Source: Gammaproteobacteria bacterium (lineage in GTDB: Bacteria > Pseudomonadota > Gammaproteobacteria > JAPPPA01). From it: a stretch of DNA of 64,000 nt. Shown here one piece after another: positions 1-8,630 of the stretch. The notes under the pieces were generated by a model. That model saw nothing but the letters and a program-made list of their open reading frames with translations, ran no database searches and was not told the DNA's origin. Positions within the stretch are counted from its first letter, which is position 1. Each line of letters begins with the position of its first letter. The stretch is taken from contig JAUHZK010000005.1 in the NCBI GenBank assembly GCA_030425645.1, positions 186,001 through 250,000 on the forward strand, read 5' to 3'. The position numbers and the translations under genes are program-made.

Positions 1-24
1 ATCGTTTGTGGCGAGTTTGGAAGC

Positions 25-37
25 GGGGTCTGTCCCC
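25..37. repeat. Single arm of GGGGTCTGTCCCC repeat
   Basis: This 13-base word is identical to the right arm of the complete repeat units at 997-1071 and 40862-40936. It lies just downstream of the EamA gene's stop codon. Its partner arm may lie left of the window, or this may be a solo remnant. Confidence 0.7.
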
Positions 38-59
38 TTTTCCCTTTTCTTCTTAAGCT

Positions 60-971
60 TTAGGCATCCGCACCAGCCGTATTAACCGGTGCCGTTGCCA
101 CCACTTTTTGTTTCCCACGGCGCTGGCCGAGTTCCGCAAATATCACCGCGGCAACAATACAGCCGGCACCTAATAAGGTGCTGGTACCCAGTACCTCATT
201 GTTAAATACCGCTCCTACTAGCACCGCTAACACCGGCGTAATGACGGGTATTACCGCAACCTGCGCCGCGCTCACGCGCTGCACTAAGTAAAAGAACGCT
301 CCAAAACCAATCACCGAACCAAATGCGGCCAAATAGGCCACCGCAGCAATGGAGCGATTGGAAACGTTTTGCGGCAGCTCACCATCAATTAACGCCCACG
401 CCAAAACATAGGCAACAGACGCCACTAACAACGTACCGGTGGTTTGCTGCATAGGGCTGACCGGCGCATTAATACGCCTAACCATAATGCTGCTAAACGG
501 GAACAACACCGCCGCAATGCTAACGCCAATGACGCCTTTGTAGCCTTCAGCGCCCAGCACCAACTCGTCTTGGAACACTAGCAACAAGCCGCAGACTGAC
601 AGCACCAAGCCGATTAGTTGCAGGCCGCTGACACGCTCTTTGAGTAACAACGCCGCCATCACTGCCGACGCCACTGGCGCCAAGCCATAGAGCACGGCAA
701 TTAAACCGCTCGGAATAAACTGCGCCGACCAGTAGGTAATCAACATGGCGCCAAATACGCCAATGCTGCCCGCCAGATAGCTATGCCATGCCTTTCGCAG
801 CGCCAGCCCTTGGCGCAACCACAGCAACACACAGCCAGCCAGCACCACGCCACCCAACATACGTAAGGTTGCGGCAGCACTAAAGCTCAAACTCTCGTTG
901 CTAATGTGAATACCCAGCGGTGTGGTTGTCCACACCAGCACTACGGTAGCGAAGGCGATTGGCACGCCCAT
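60..971 (-). CDS. EamA/DMT-family membrane transporter
   Basis: A 303-residue, almost wholly hydrophobic protein that fits the ten-helix, two-EamA-repeat plan of drug/metabolite exporters. The second half carries the typical pattern of short loops and a late AAQVAVIPVITPVLAV helix. Family members export amino acids, metabolites or drugs across the inner membrane; the substrate cannot be told here. The ATG at 971 is chosen because a strong AAGGAGAAG ribosome site sits at 976-984. The reading frame stays open to 1034, but that extension would translate straight through a GGGGACAGACCCC repeat and is unlikely to be coding. The gene has no operon partner; its neighbours on both sides are repeat arms. 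Confidence 0.85.
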   Translation of the reverse strand: MGVPIAFATVVLVWTTTPLGIHISNESLSFSAAATLRMLGGVVLAGCVLLWLRQGLALRKAWHSYLAGSIGVFGAMLITYWSAQFIPSGLIAVLYGLAPVASAVMAALLLKERVSGLQLIGLVLSVCGLLLVFQDELVLGAEGYKGVIGVSIAAVLFPFSSIMVRRINAPVSPMQQTTGTLLVASVAYVLAWALIDGELPQNVSNRSIAAVAYLAAFGSVIGFGAFFYLVQRVSAAQVAVIPVITPVLAVLVGAVFNNEVLGTSTLLGAGCIVAAVIFAELGQRRGKQKVVATAPVNTAGADA

Positions 972-996
972 TGTTCTTCTCCTTAAAACTATTGAT

Positions 997-1071
997 GGGG
1001 ACAGACCCCACCGGCTTAACATTGCCAAACTCAAACGTTCAACACGATTTTTAAAAACGGGGTCTGTCCCC
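997..1071. repeat. 75-bp inverted-repeat unit (GGGGACAGACCCC...GGGGTCTGTCCCC)
   Basis: Two perfectly complementary 13-base arms (997-1009 and 1059-1071) enclose 49 bases. A second unit with the same arms and the same 49-base spacing lies at 40862-40936, although the inner sequence differs. The arm sequence resembles the intergenic GGGGACAGACC words often seen near REP-associated Y1 transposases in Gammaproteobacteria; that link is recalled, not tested. The unit sits between the start of the EamA gene and the terminator of the next operon. Confidence 0.75.
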
Positions 1072-1093
1072 CACTCGGGCAGGCATCAGGCAT

Positions 1094-1128
1094 AAAAAAA
1101 GCCGCAGGGGTGAAACCGCTGCGGCTTT
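1094..1128 (-). terminator. Rho-independent terminator of the 1274-10099 operon
   Basis: On the minus strand a GCCGCAG...CTGCGGC stem (1101-1107 with 1119-1125) is followed by seven T residues. It lies about 150 bases past the stop of the SRPBCC gene, so it would end the long minus-strand operon. The rest of the 972-1273 gap holds the 75-bp repeat unit and nothing else recognisable. Confidence 0.7.
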
Positions 1129-1273
1129 CTGAATGCTGTTACCAAGCTCAATAAGTCAGAAAGACGCAGCCACCTCGTGCCAGTGCAGTTTGCGCACGCA
1201 CAGTAAGTAAACGGGTTTTGCCATAATCTGATTCATGCAGTTACTTTGCGCTTCTGATTCGTGTGGGTCAACA

Positions 1274-1717
1274 CTAGGCGGCACATTTCTTTTCAATGGT
1301 GCGCAAGATGCTGTCGAAACCTTTATGGCCATCAGCCGCTAAACGCTTGCCTATAAAACCGCCGATTAGCGGGATTCGGACATTAGAATCTGAGACCCAA
1401 CGCACATCGGTTTTGCCATTGTTGTCGGTGAGTTCAACCCGCCCTAAAAGATGCTCGAGCAACGGCGGTGTCATTTTCACAATGCGATATTCAAATAGGG
1501 TTGGACGTTCAAACGCCACCACGTCTTCAAAGAAGGTGACCGGCCCTGCCTTAATACGGCGCTGCGCCCCTAGGCCATTGGTTTCGCTGTTACCTTCACG
1601 AATCAACTCGGAGTCATCAAGGCCGCGAAACTGTTTGTAGTTGGCATGATCGGTGAGCATCTCAAACACTTTCTCGATGGGTGCGTTTAGGGTGCGCGTG
1701 ACTTCAATATTTACCAT
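1274..1717 (-). CDS. SRPBCC-family (START-like) protein
   Basis: A 147-residue protein with the START-like/polyketide-cyclase fold pattern: an N-terminal strand (VEVT/IEVTRTLNAPIEKVFEMLTD style), a mid-protein FEDVVAFERP segment, and a C-terminal helix typical of a hydrophobic-ligand cavity. Such proteins bind lipids, quinones or aromatic ketides. The ATG at 1717 has an AGGAA site seven bases upstream; the longer open frame to 1768 has none. It is the last gene of the seven-gene operon, 61 bases after the DsbA-family gene, so it may bind the hydrophobic substrate or an intermediate. The exact ligand is unknown. Confidence 0.75.
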   Translation of the reverse strand: MVNIEVTRTLNAPIEKVFEMLTDHANYKQFRGLDDSELIREGNSETNGLGAQRRIKAGPVTFFEDVVAFERPTLFEYRIVKMTPPLLEHLLGRVELTDNNGKTDVRWVSDSNVRIPLIGGFIGKRLAADGHKGFDSILRTIEKKCAA

Positions 1718-1778
1718 GATTATTCCTGTATTCTCTGTTCCACGATGCCCACTTGAAAGCGGGCTCAACTTAGCCTGC

Positions 1779-2390
1779 TTAGGCTTCCGCCGCCGTTATC
1801 GCCGCTATTTTTTCTTCCACCATATTCAGCGGCTCGTAACCCATGCCCAAAGAACGCCAACGGTCGCCCCGCTTAATCAGCAAGGTTGGATAGCCGCCCA
1901 CCGCGTATTGTTGGGCGCGCTCAAATTGTGCCGCAGTGGCTGCAATCATTTCATCACTTTCAAAATTCAGCAAAAACATCGGATGTGCAATGCCAAATTC
2001 AGTCGCAATGTCCGCAAGCACATTCGTGTCAGTGACGTTTTCAGCCTGCGCATAAAAGGCCCGCTGTATTGCTGCCATCATCGGCAGGCTATATTCGGGT
2101 ATTAAGGCCTGCACCGTCACTACTGCGCGGCAGGCTGGCTCGGTGTTATAGACAAAACCTTCAGGAATGCCGTTTTCAAAATCAAACGGCAAATCCGTCG
2201 CCTGCTGCACATGCTGCCAGTGATTCTGAATTTGCTGGCGATAGGCCGTATTCAATGGACGCGTTTCACCCGCACGCAAACCACCCATTACCACTTCCAC
2301 GTGATGCTTTTCTGCCAGCGCAGTAATGACTGATGAATAGCCATAACACCAGCTGCACATTGGGTCTGCAAAATAGAGCAAGTCAGCCAT
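1779..2390 (-). CDS. DsbA-family thioredoxin-fold protein (FrnE-like)
   Basis: A 203-residue protein beginning with a thioredoxin-fold strand and a CSWC redox motif at about residues 12-15 (FADPMCSWCYG). A cis-Pro loop is recognisable in VGGYPTLL. This matches cytoplasmic DsbA-family oxidoreductases related to FrnE and 2-hydroxychromene-2-carboxylate isomerase, because no signal peptide is present. The ATG at 2390 is preferred. A TTG at 2405 overlaps the stop of the upstream membrane hydroxylase gene and could be used by translational coupling; neither start has a good ribosome site. Its job in the operon is not evident; a redox or isomerase step is possible. Confidence 0.8.
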   Translation of the reverse strand: MADLLYFADPMCSWCYGYSSVITALAEKHHVEVVMGGLRAGETRPLNTAYRQQIQNHWQHVQQATDLPFDFENGIPEGFVYNTEPACRAVVTVQALIPEYSLPMMAAIQRAFYAQAENVTDTNVLADIATEFGIAHPMFLLNFESDEMIAATAAQFERAQQYAVGGYPTLLIKRGDRWRSLGMGYEPLNMVEEKIAAITAAEA

Positions 2391-2401
2391 ACAGAATGCT
2401 A

Positions 2402-3193
2402 TCAACGCTTATGCGTAATCGGATAAACCAGCTGTTTTACAAAACCCTCAGGCATTGGCTCTTCAATCCCAAAAGCCTGAGGCACTTGGCCCTTCGGCTG
2501 GTAGTAGGTACCAAACACCATATCCCAAACAGGCAAGAAACCACCGAAGTTTTTCTCGTAAGCCGCGGGATCCGTACTGTGATGCCAGCGGTGGAAAACC
2601 GGGCTCGCTAGGAAGTAGCGAAATGGTCCGAAGGTCCAATTTACATTGGCATGCAAAAACACGGCATACGCTGCTGTAAACGGCGCAAACAATACAAAGG
2701 TGTAAGGGCTAAAGCCGAGAGCAATCAACGGTGTCACATAGACAAGCTGTGCGCCAATTTCATTAAATGGATGAAAACGCGTTGCGCTTAACCAGTCTAA
2801 ATTTTCTGAAGAATGATGTACTGCATGCGTCGGCCAGAATGGTGCCAAGTGAAACATGCGGTGTTGCCAATAGCTTAGGAAATCAGCCAGCAAGAATACC
2901 AATACCATTTGCAGCCAAAACGGTAGCTGCGACAGCGGGCCAAAGCCGTTCCAATAATTACTTAAAGGTAAGTCCCCTAAGATAAAAACCGGCAATACCG
3001 CTAAGAAAACCACCCAAGGAGCCGCCACACGGGCGACAAAGCTCTGAGCCAAATACCAAACGGCATCTGCCGCCCAAGCTTTACGTATGGTTTTGTAATG
3101 TGGCAGCTGCGGCCACAAACGCTCCAAGCCAATCAATAAGGCTGGCAACAAGATTAACCCGACAAGCAGGCCAACTATTTCTTGCTGTGACAT
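2402..3193 (-). CDS. Fatty-acid hydroxylase/sterol desaturase family membrane protein
   Basis: A 263-residue multi-pass membrane protein with the histidine clusters of the di-iron fatty-acid-hydroxylase superfamily: HRMFH, HAVHHS, a later HANVNW and HRWHHS. These clusters bind two irons on the cytoplasmic face and hydroxylate or desaturate lipid-like substrates. The start has a GAGG site about nine bases upstream. It sits 32 bases after the RND exporter gene and runs into the DsbA-family gene, so it belongs to the same transcript. Within the operon it could hydroxylate the hydrophobic substrate; the true substrate cannot be read from sequence. Confidence 0.88.
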   Translation of the reverse strand: MSQQEIVGLLVGLILLPALLIGLERLWPQLPHYKTIRKAWAADAVWYLAQSFVARVAAPWVVFLAVLPVFILGDLPLSNYWNGFGPLSQLPFWLQMVLVFLLADFLSYWQHRMFHLAPFWPTHAVHHSSENLDWLSATRFHPFNEIGAQLVYVTPLIALGFSPYTFVLFAPFTAAYAVFLHANVNWTFGPFRYFLASPVFHRWHHSTDPAAYEKNFGGFLPVWDMVFGTYYQPKGQVPQAFGIEEPMPEGFVKQLVYPITHKR

Positions 3194-3225
3194 AAGCAGC
3201 TACCTCGTTGGCGCTATAGAGCGGC

Positions 3226-5604
3226 TTAAGCCGCCTCGTTTGCCAAGTCTTTACCTCGAGCCATGCGCCGCTTAGCAAACCAAATCAACAATGTGGGCAG
3301 CAGGAAGAAGTCGGCCAACATGGCGCCACCAATAGCAAAGGCGGTGACCTGAGCCATAGAGGCATTCGGTGCAAATGGACTGGTGCCCATAATGGTAAAG
3401 CCGGCCACCAGAATCAGCGTAGTAACCACAATGGCGGCGCCCACGGTTTCGAAGGTATAACGCACCGCTTCCTCAGCGCTATAGCCCAACACACGCCGTG
3501 CTCGCAGGTACTTGCTGAGGAAGTGAATGGTGTCATCCACAATAATCCCCAGTGTCATGCCCGATACGGCAGCCATAGTGAATATGATTTGGCCATTCCA
3601 TAAGGCCCACACTCCAAAACCAATACCCAGCGGAACGAGGTTTGGCACCAGCGACAAAAAGCCCATACCTAGGCTGCGCAGGGCAAAAATCAGAATGAAT
3701 GAGATACCCACCAAGGCAAAGGTGGTGCCGCTATACATGCTGTCGATATTGCGCTTAGAAATATGAGAGAACATCACGGCCGGGCCGGTGCCTTCGCCAT
3801 AAAGCTGCGGTGCATTTTCTTGTAACCAAGCGCGGCCCATAGCCTCTAACTCACGTGTTTGGGCAGAGCCAACGTTATTCCAAGTCACCGTAAAACGGCT
3901 ACCAGATTTGTCGAGGTTAATTTGGTTGGTTAAGTCCAAACCAAAGGGCAGGCCCATTTCGTAAAGAAAGAGGTTATCGACCGCCAATTCACGCGACTCC
4001 GGAATGGCATAAGCCGCCGGGTCATCGCCATTCATCGACTTATTCACCCGCTTCATCATGGGGATGATGCTGTCTACATGGACCGTTTCAGGCCTCGCCA
4101 GCCAGAACGCCTCAAAGGCTTCTAAGATTTTCAGATATTCCGGATCGGCCACGCCCCAGCTTTCGCCAGTGTCTAAATCCCAGCCCGCTGCGTAAATACC
4201 GGTGATGTTTTCAAACATAAAATCAGTATCAGCACGGAAACGCACACGCTCGTCAAAGTATTCAGCAAAACGGTCGTCGGCAACGTTGTATTGCATACAC
4301 CAAATCAGCGCACCACACATCGCGGCACTCACCAACAACACGGGTTTGTATTTAGCGGCAACCCAGCCACCCATTTTGCCCATCATGTTCGACACCCAGT
4401 CTTTCTCGGTGCGGGCTTTAATAGGCAATAGGCTCATCATTGCTGGTAACAAGGTGACTGATGCAAAGAACGCGATCATCACACCAATGGCCGAGATATT
4501 GCCGAACTCTCGCAGTGGCGGCGCGTCGGCAAAGTTCATACTCAAAAAACCCAGTGCAGTCGTGATTGATGTCAGAAACACTGGCAACATATTTAGCTGC
4601 AGCGAATACACCAAGGCCTCGTGTTTATTTTTTCCTTCGCGCATCCCCACAATCATGCTCACCAGAATGTGAATACTGTCGGCCACCGCCAAGGTCATAA
4701 TCACCGTCGGTGTGCTCGCCGTCGGCGGCGTCAATTTCACACCTAGCGCGGCAATAATGCCCAACGCACCCATTGCCGAAATAGTCACCACAGAGAGCGT
4801 AGTGACAACACCGGCCCAGCTGCGCAGCAACAAATACATGGTGACAATCACCACCAAGTACATCATTGGAATTAAACCCGACAAGTCACTTTGCGCCGCC
4901 TCAGAGAAGGCGTTATTGAGCATGGTAGAACCGCTCATATAGGTGGTGAGGTGTGGGAATTTTTCTAACAAACGGGCTTCAAGATCACGTGCGGCGGTGA
5001 CCGTTTGCGGCACTTCTAGAATGTCTTCTTTGGGGAAGGTAAACGTCACCGACACCGCGGCAATTTTGCCTGCGCCGGCTAGCTTGTCGCTGGATACCAC
5101 GCGGTCGAGCAACAACGGCTCGTTTAGCACCACATCTTTAATTAAGGCCAGCTCGGCATCGGTAATGTTGTCCCAGTCTTCCGCCATTTCCGCTACCAAC
5201 AGGTCATCGCCATCGGCAATGGTGTGGGTAAAGTTGGTAATGGAATCTACCCGCGTACTAAACGGCAGCAACCAAGATTCCTCAGTCAGAAACTCAATCG
5301 CCGCCAAAGTCTCGCGGGTAAAAATGTCGACATCGCCATCTGGATCCAACACATAAAACACGTTGTCTACTTTGGTGTAGGTGTTTTCTAGATTGTCGAA
5401 GGCCAAGAGTTGCGGATTGTCTTTACCGAAAAACACCCGGTAATCGGTGTCAAAACCAATAAAGCTTTTAATACTCCAGAGTGCAGTAGCCAGCAGCGCC
5501 ACACTGGTCGCAATAATGAACCAGCGCAGTTTTAGTACGCCTTCGGCATAGCGGCCGACCGCCTCCTCGAAACGCGTAATTTGTGCTTTCTCTTGGGCGG
5601 CCAT
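3226..5604 (-). CDS. MMPL/RND-superfamily exporter
   Basis: A 792-residue protein with the duplicated RND plan: one N-terminal helix, a large periplasmic loop, a block of five helices near residues 240-400 (GLIPMMYLVVIVTMYLLL, then TPTVIMTLAVADSIHILV), a second periplasmic loop, and a second helix block near residues 630-780 with GIIVDDTIHFLSKY. The paired Asp residues in these helices fit proton-coupled transport. MMPL-type members move lipids, hopanoids or other hydrophobic compounds. The start has a strong GGAGGA site. It follows the acyl-CoA dehydrogenase gene by 33 bases. MMPL exporters often occur with DUF1302 and DUF1329 proteins, and a DUF1302 gene lies divergently at the operon's head. 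Confidence 0.88.
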   Translation of the reverse strand: MAAQEKAQITRFEEAVGRYAEGVLKLRWFIIATSVALLATALWSIKSFIGFDTDYRVFFGKDNPQLLAFDNLENTYTKVDNVFYVLDPDGDVDIFTRETLAAIEFLTEESWLLPFSTRVDSITNFTHTIADGDDLLVAEMAEDWDNITDAELALIKDVVLNEPLLLDRVVSSDKLAGAGKIAAVSVTFTFPKEDILEVPQTVTAARDLEARLLEKFPHLTTYMSGSTMLNNAFSEAAQSDLSGLIPMMYLVVIVTMYLLLRSWAGVVTTLSVVTISAMGALGIIAALGVKLTPPTASTPTVIMTLAVADSIHILVSMIVGMREGKNKHEALVYSLQLNMLPVFLTSITTALGFLSMNFADAPPLREFGNISAIGVMIAFFASVTLLPAMMSLLPIKARTEKDWVSNMMGKMGGWVAAKYKPVLLVSAAMCGALIWCMQYNVADDRFAEYFDERVRFRADTDFMFENITGIYAAGWDLDTGESWGVADPEYLKILEAFEAFWLARPETVHVDSIIPMMKRVNKSMNGDDPAAYAIPESRELAVDNLFLYEMGLPFGLDLTNQINLDKSGSRFTVTWNNVGSAQTRELEAMGRAWLQENAPQLYGEGTGPAVMFSHISKRNIDSMYSGTTFALVGISFILIFALRSLGMGFLSLVPNLVPLGIGFGVWALWNGQIIFTMAAVSGMTLGIIVDDTIHFLSKYLRARRVLGYSAEEAVRYTFETVGAAIVVTTLILVAGFTIMGTSPFAPNASMAQVTAFAIGGAMLADFFLLPTLLIWFAKRRMARGKDLANEAA

Positions 5605-5637
5605 GGCTACATCCTCCGGTTTTATTTTGGCTCAGGC

Positions 5638-7902
5638 TTAGGCGGCTTGCGACACATCCACCTGCGATCGGTCAGCACTATAATGGGTATTAGCTGACAA
5701 CGCATTTTCCATCATATCGAAATCAAATACGTCGACCTCGATCGCGGCTAAGCGAGCCGCTTTCTGGGCGGCAATGGCTTGCTGTTCCTCAGCATTAATA
5801 ATGCCTGCCGCGAGCGCCGCCTCGGCCAAGTCCTCAGCAGGACCACGGCCCAACTTACGGCTACGTTGCGCTTGCTGAACTTTTAACAGGGCTGGTTGCG
5901 CCGCCGCCATTAAATCGAAGGCATGCAGCAGACGTCCAGCGCCCGCTTGGCTAGCACCGGCACGATGCGCCAAGTCGGTGAGGCGCTCACGCGTTGCTGT
6001 GGGCTGCATCACCAGCGCTGCACTGGCGGCAATATCCGCTGATTTGGCACCACTGCTTAGGGTGTTAACCCGCAACATTAAGCTGCCCACCGTACGTAAC
6101 CAACGGCCGACAATCGGAGTATCAAAGTTTTGGTATATACCTTCGAAAGCGTTCTGCAATCGCTGCATGCTGGTGTCTAGCATCCAGGTCACCACAGGCA
6201 GATCCTGTTGCTGACGACCCTCCGCCTCCCAACGACGCGCCGTACTGAAGGCCAGATACATATTGGAAAAGGCATCAGCGAAATGCCCTGATAGCCGACC
6301 TTTCGCTTTTAATTTACTACCCAGTAACAGCATTGCTAGATTCACCAACAAGGCGTAACGCGCCGAGGCCCACGACAGACGGCGAAAATACTTGGCCGTT
6401 GGACCACCTACCGGGCTGCCAGCGCTATAACCACGCGTTAGGCCACGCACTACCGTGCGGCCGGCGCTCATCACCACATGACCCAACCAACCCATTAAGT
6501 TACGACGGAATGCCGGCACGTCATCCTCTTCCAACGCCTGCAACACCTGCTGCGCGTAAGGATGGCAGCGCGTTGCGCCTTGGCCAAAAATGATTAGAGT
6601 GCGCGTCATAATATTCGCACCTTCTACGGTTACCGGCATAGAGGCACCGTTGTAGGCAGCGCCAACAATATTATTGGGGCCTTGCATAATGCCCGCGCCA
6701 GAAAATACGTCTTGCGCATCCAGCGCCAGGCCACGGCAAATTTCAGTCGTGGTTTGTTTTAACGCGGCCGAAACCACCGGCGGTTTAATGCCAGCGTCGA
6801 GTCCACCGAGGGCGACATTGTGTGCCGCGGTAATGCCATAGGTTAAACCTGCTAAGCGTGCCAGCGGCTCTTGCACGCCTTCCATCTGCCCGATCGACAT
6901 GCCGAACTGCTGACGCACCGCGGCGTAAGCCCCGGTGGTTTGCGCAAACAGCTTGGCGAATCCAACCGCGTTGGCAGGCAGCGACACCGCGCGACCACCG
7001 GCTAAGGCTTCCATTAACATTGCCCAGCCTTGGCCAACACCCTCTGCGCCAGCAATAACATTGCTTAGCGGCGCGACCACATCCTTGCCAACAATCGGTC
7101 CGTTATAAAACGGCAGACCATTGGGCCAATGGCGGTCACCTAGAGACAAACCCTCCATACCGCGGGTTAGCAGCACACAGGTGATCCCTAAATCTTCGCC
7201 TTTACCCAAAAGATTGTCTGGGTCACGCACAACGGCGGCCAAGCTGACAATGTCGGCGACTGGCGCCAGCGTGATATAGCGTTTGCGGAAATTCAGTTTT
7301 AGTTTTAGCTCGCCATCGTCATCTTTAAATACCAAGGCATCGGCTTTAATCGAGGCGGCATCAGAACCGGCGGTCGGCTCGGTTAGCGCGAAGCAAGGAA
7401 TCATTTCGCCACTGGCCAACTTCGGCAAAAAGCGCTGCTTTTGCTCATCGGTGCCATAAAGCTCTAATAACTCAGCTGGGCCAACTGAATTGGCGATTAC
7501 GGCAAAACTACCGCTCATGCCGGCCGCCATTAGTTTCATCATCACCATTGCCGTGCCGTAATGACTAAAACCTGAGCCGCCCCATTCTTTGGCGATATTC
7601 AGGCTCATAAAACCGTTGTCACGGATGTATTGAATAGTCTCGGCCGGCACCTGTGCTGTGCGTCGCTCTTTCCAAGCGTCGGTGCGTCGACATAGCTCTT
7701 CAACCGGCCCTTCAAGAAAGGCTTTTTCTTCGGCACTCAACTCTGGCCATGGCGTTCTTAGCATCTCTTTGAAGTTGGGGTTGCCGGAGAAAAACTCCCC
7801 ATCCAGCCAAACATCGCCAGAGGCTAAAGCTTGTTTTTCGGTTTCGGAAATACGCGGCAACATGCCGGCGTTTTTCATGGTTTTCATTAATTGCGCAAAC
7901 AT
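5638..7902 (-). CDS. Acyl-CoA dehydrogenase, FadE-like
   Basis: A 754-residue flavoenzyme that oxidises acyl-CoA to the 2-enoyl-CoA, the first step of beta-oxidation. The acyl-CoA dehydrogenase core covers roughly residues 80-460 and shows the flavin/substrate segment CFALTEPTAGSDAAS, with a later DVFSGAGIMQGPNN stretch. The remaining C-terminal 250 residues match the extra FadE-type (DUF1974) domain. E. coli FadE is 814 residues, so this is slightly short, mainly at the N-terminus. A GAGGAG site precedes the ATG. It lies 41 bases after the acetoacetate-decarboxylase-like gene and before the exporter. Whether it prefers fatty acyl chains or ring-cleavage products is not known. Confidence 0.9.
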   Translation of the reverse strand: MFAQLMKTMKNAGMLPRISETEKQALASGDVWLDGEFFSGNPNFKEMLRTPWPELSAEEKAFLEGPVEELCRRTDAWKERRTAQVPAETIQYIRDNGFMSLNIAKEWGGSGFSHYGTAMVMMKLMAAGMSGSFAVIANSVGPAELLELYGTDEQKQRFLPKLASGEMIPCFALTEPTAGSDAASIKADALVFKDDDGELKLKLNFRKRYITLAPVADIVSLAAVVRDPDNLLGKGEDLGITCVLLTRGMEGLSLGDRHWPNGLPFYNGPIVGKDVVAPLSNVIAGAEGVGQGWAMLMEALAGGRAVSLPANAVGFAKLFAQTTGAYAAVRQQFGMSIGQMEGVQEPLARLAGLTYGITAAHNVALGGLDAGIKPPVVSAALKQTTTEICRGLALDAQDVFSGAGIMQGPNNIVGAAYNGASMPVTVEGANIMTRTLIIFGQGATRCHPYAQQVLQALEEDDVPAFRRNLMGWLGHVVMSAGRTVVRGLTRGYSAGSPVGGPTAKYFRRLSWASARYALLVNLAMLLLGSKLKAKGRLSGHFADAFSNMYLAFSTARRWEAEGRQQQDLPVVTWMLDTSMQRLQNAFEGIYQNFDTPIVGRWLRTVGSLMLRVNTLSSGAKSADIAASAALVMQPTATRERLTDLAHRAGASQAGAGRLLHAFDLMAAAQPALLKVQQAQRSRKLGRGPAEDLAEAALAAGIINAEEQQAIAAQKAARLAAIEVDVFDFDMMENALSANTHYSADRSQVDVSQAA

Positions 7903-7943
7903 GGTCTGTCTCCTCGCGTCAGTGTCAGCTCTACGGCCAACGA

Positions 7944-8630
7944 CTAAGCGTCTGTTATTGGACTAATAGTTGAAATTGGAAAGGTCATCTTGAATTGGGT
8001 GGTGGCGACTGCCAGCAGCGGCTTCGCCTTGCCCAGCTCGGCAAACTCTTCGGGGTCGGCCCAGGCTTCAGTCACACTGGCCAAACCAGCCCAACCACTG
8101 GCGGCGGGCGTGTAGTCAAAACGCTGGCCTTGCCACTCTTGGGTTAAGGTGCGCAACGACCGCGGCACCAGCGCTGTGGTCACTGGCAGCGCGACGGCCA
8201 TTTTGCGAAAGCCTAGGCGGCAAAATACTTTGCCGTCGCGACTCACCGTCGCTTTAACGCCACCTTTGCTGTCGTACTGCAAATCGAAGTCAGCATGAAA
8301 TTTAGGAATCCCCCAGTTACGGCGGCCGTTGACCACACTGGCTTCCGACGACACAAAAATCCGACTAATGCTGTAACGTTTTTTGCCACCTGGCTGCCGA
8401 AAGCGTCCCGGGATAAAGAGCAACTCGTAATACGGCCCCACCGCTGAACTGCTGTAGTCAACCAACATGATGTAACCCATGTCACCAGCAAGTCGGCGGC
8501 TTTTCATTGACGGCGGCGTAAACGGGTCGTCCGCCAACACGCCGTCGGCAAAACGTAAGGCGGCAATATAGCCACGCCCGGTTAATTGCCAGGGTGCCGG
8601 CGCCACTGGCAGCGATTGTTCGTTTGTCAT
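7944..8630 (-). CDS. Acetoacetate decarboxylase-family protein
   Basis: A 228-residue protein with the ADC-fold signature NWGIPKFHADF near residue 105 and a preceding SEASVVNGRR segment. Classical acetoacetate decarboxylase forms a Schiff base on a lysine; the Lys in GIPK is conserved in the fold, but I cannot assign catalysis with confidence, since many family members do other reactions on beta-keto acids or have unknown roles. Its ATG overlaps the TGA of the monooxygenase gene by one base (TGATG), which implies translational coupling. Placed between a Baeyer-Villiger-type enzyme and an acyl-CoA dehydrogenase, it may act on a keto acid or lactone intermediate. Confidence 0.8.
   Translation of the reverse strand: MTNEQSLPVAPAPWQLTGRGYIAALRFADGVLADDPFTPPSMKSRRLAGDMGYIMLVDYSSSAVGPYYELLFIPGRFRQPGGKKRYSISRIFVSSEASVVNGRRNWGIPKFHADFDLQYDSKGGVKATVSRDGKVFCRLGFRKMAVALPVTTALVPRSLRTLTQEWQGQRFDYTPAASGWAGLASVTEAWADPEEFAELGKAKPLLAVATTQFKMTFPISTISPITDA

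Noticed and set aside
972-1034. N-terminal extension of the EamA gene
   Set aside because: It would translate a GGGGACAGACCCC repeat arm, and the ATG at 971 has a strong ribosome site.
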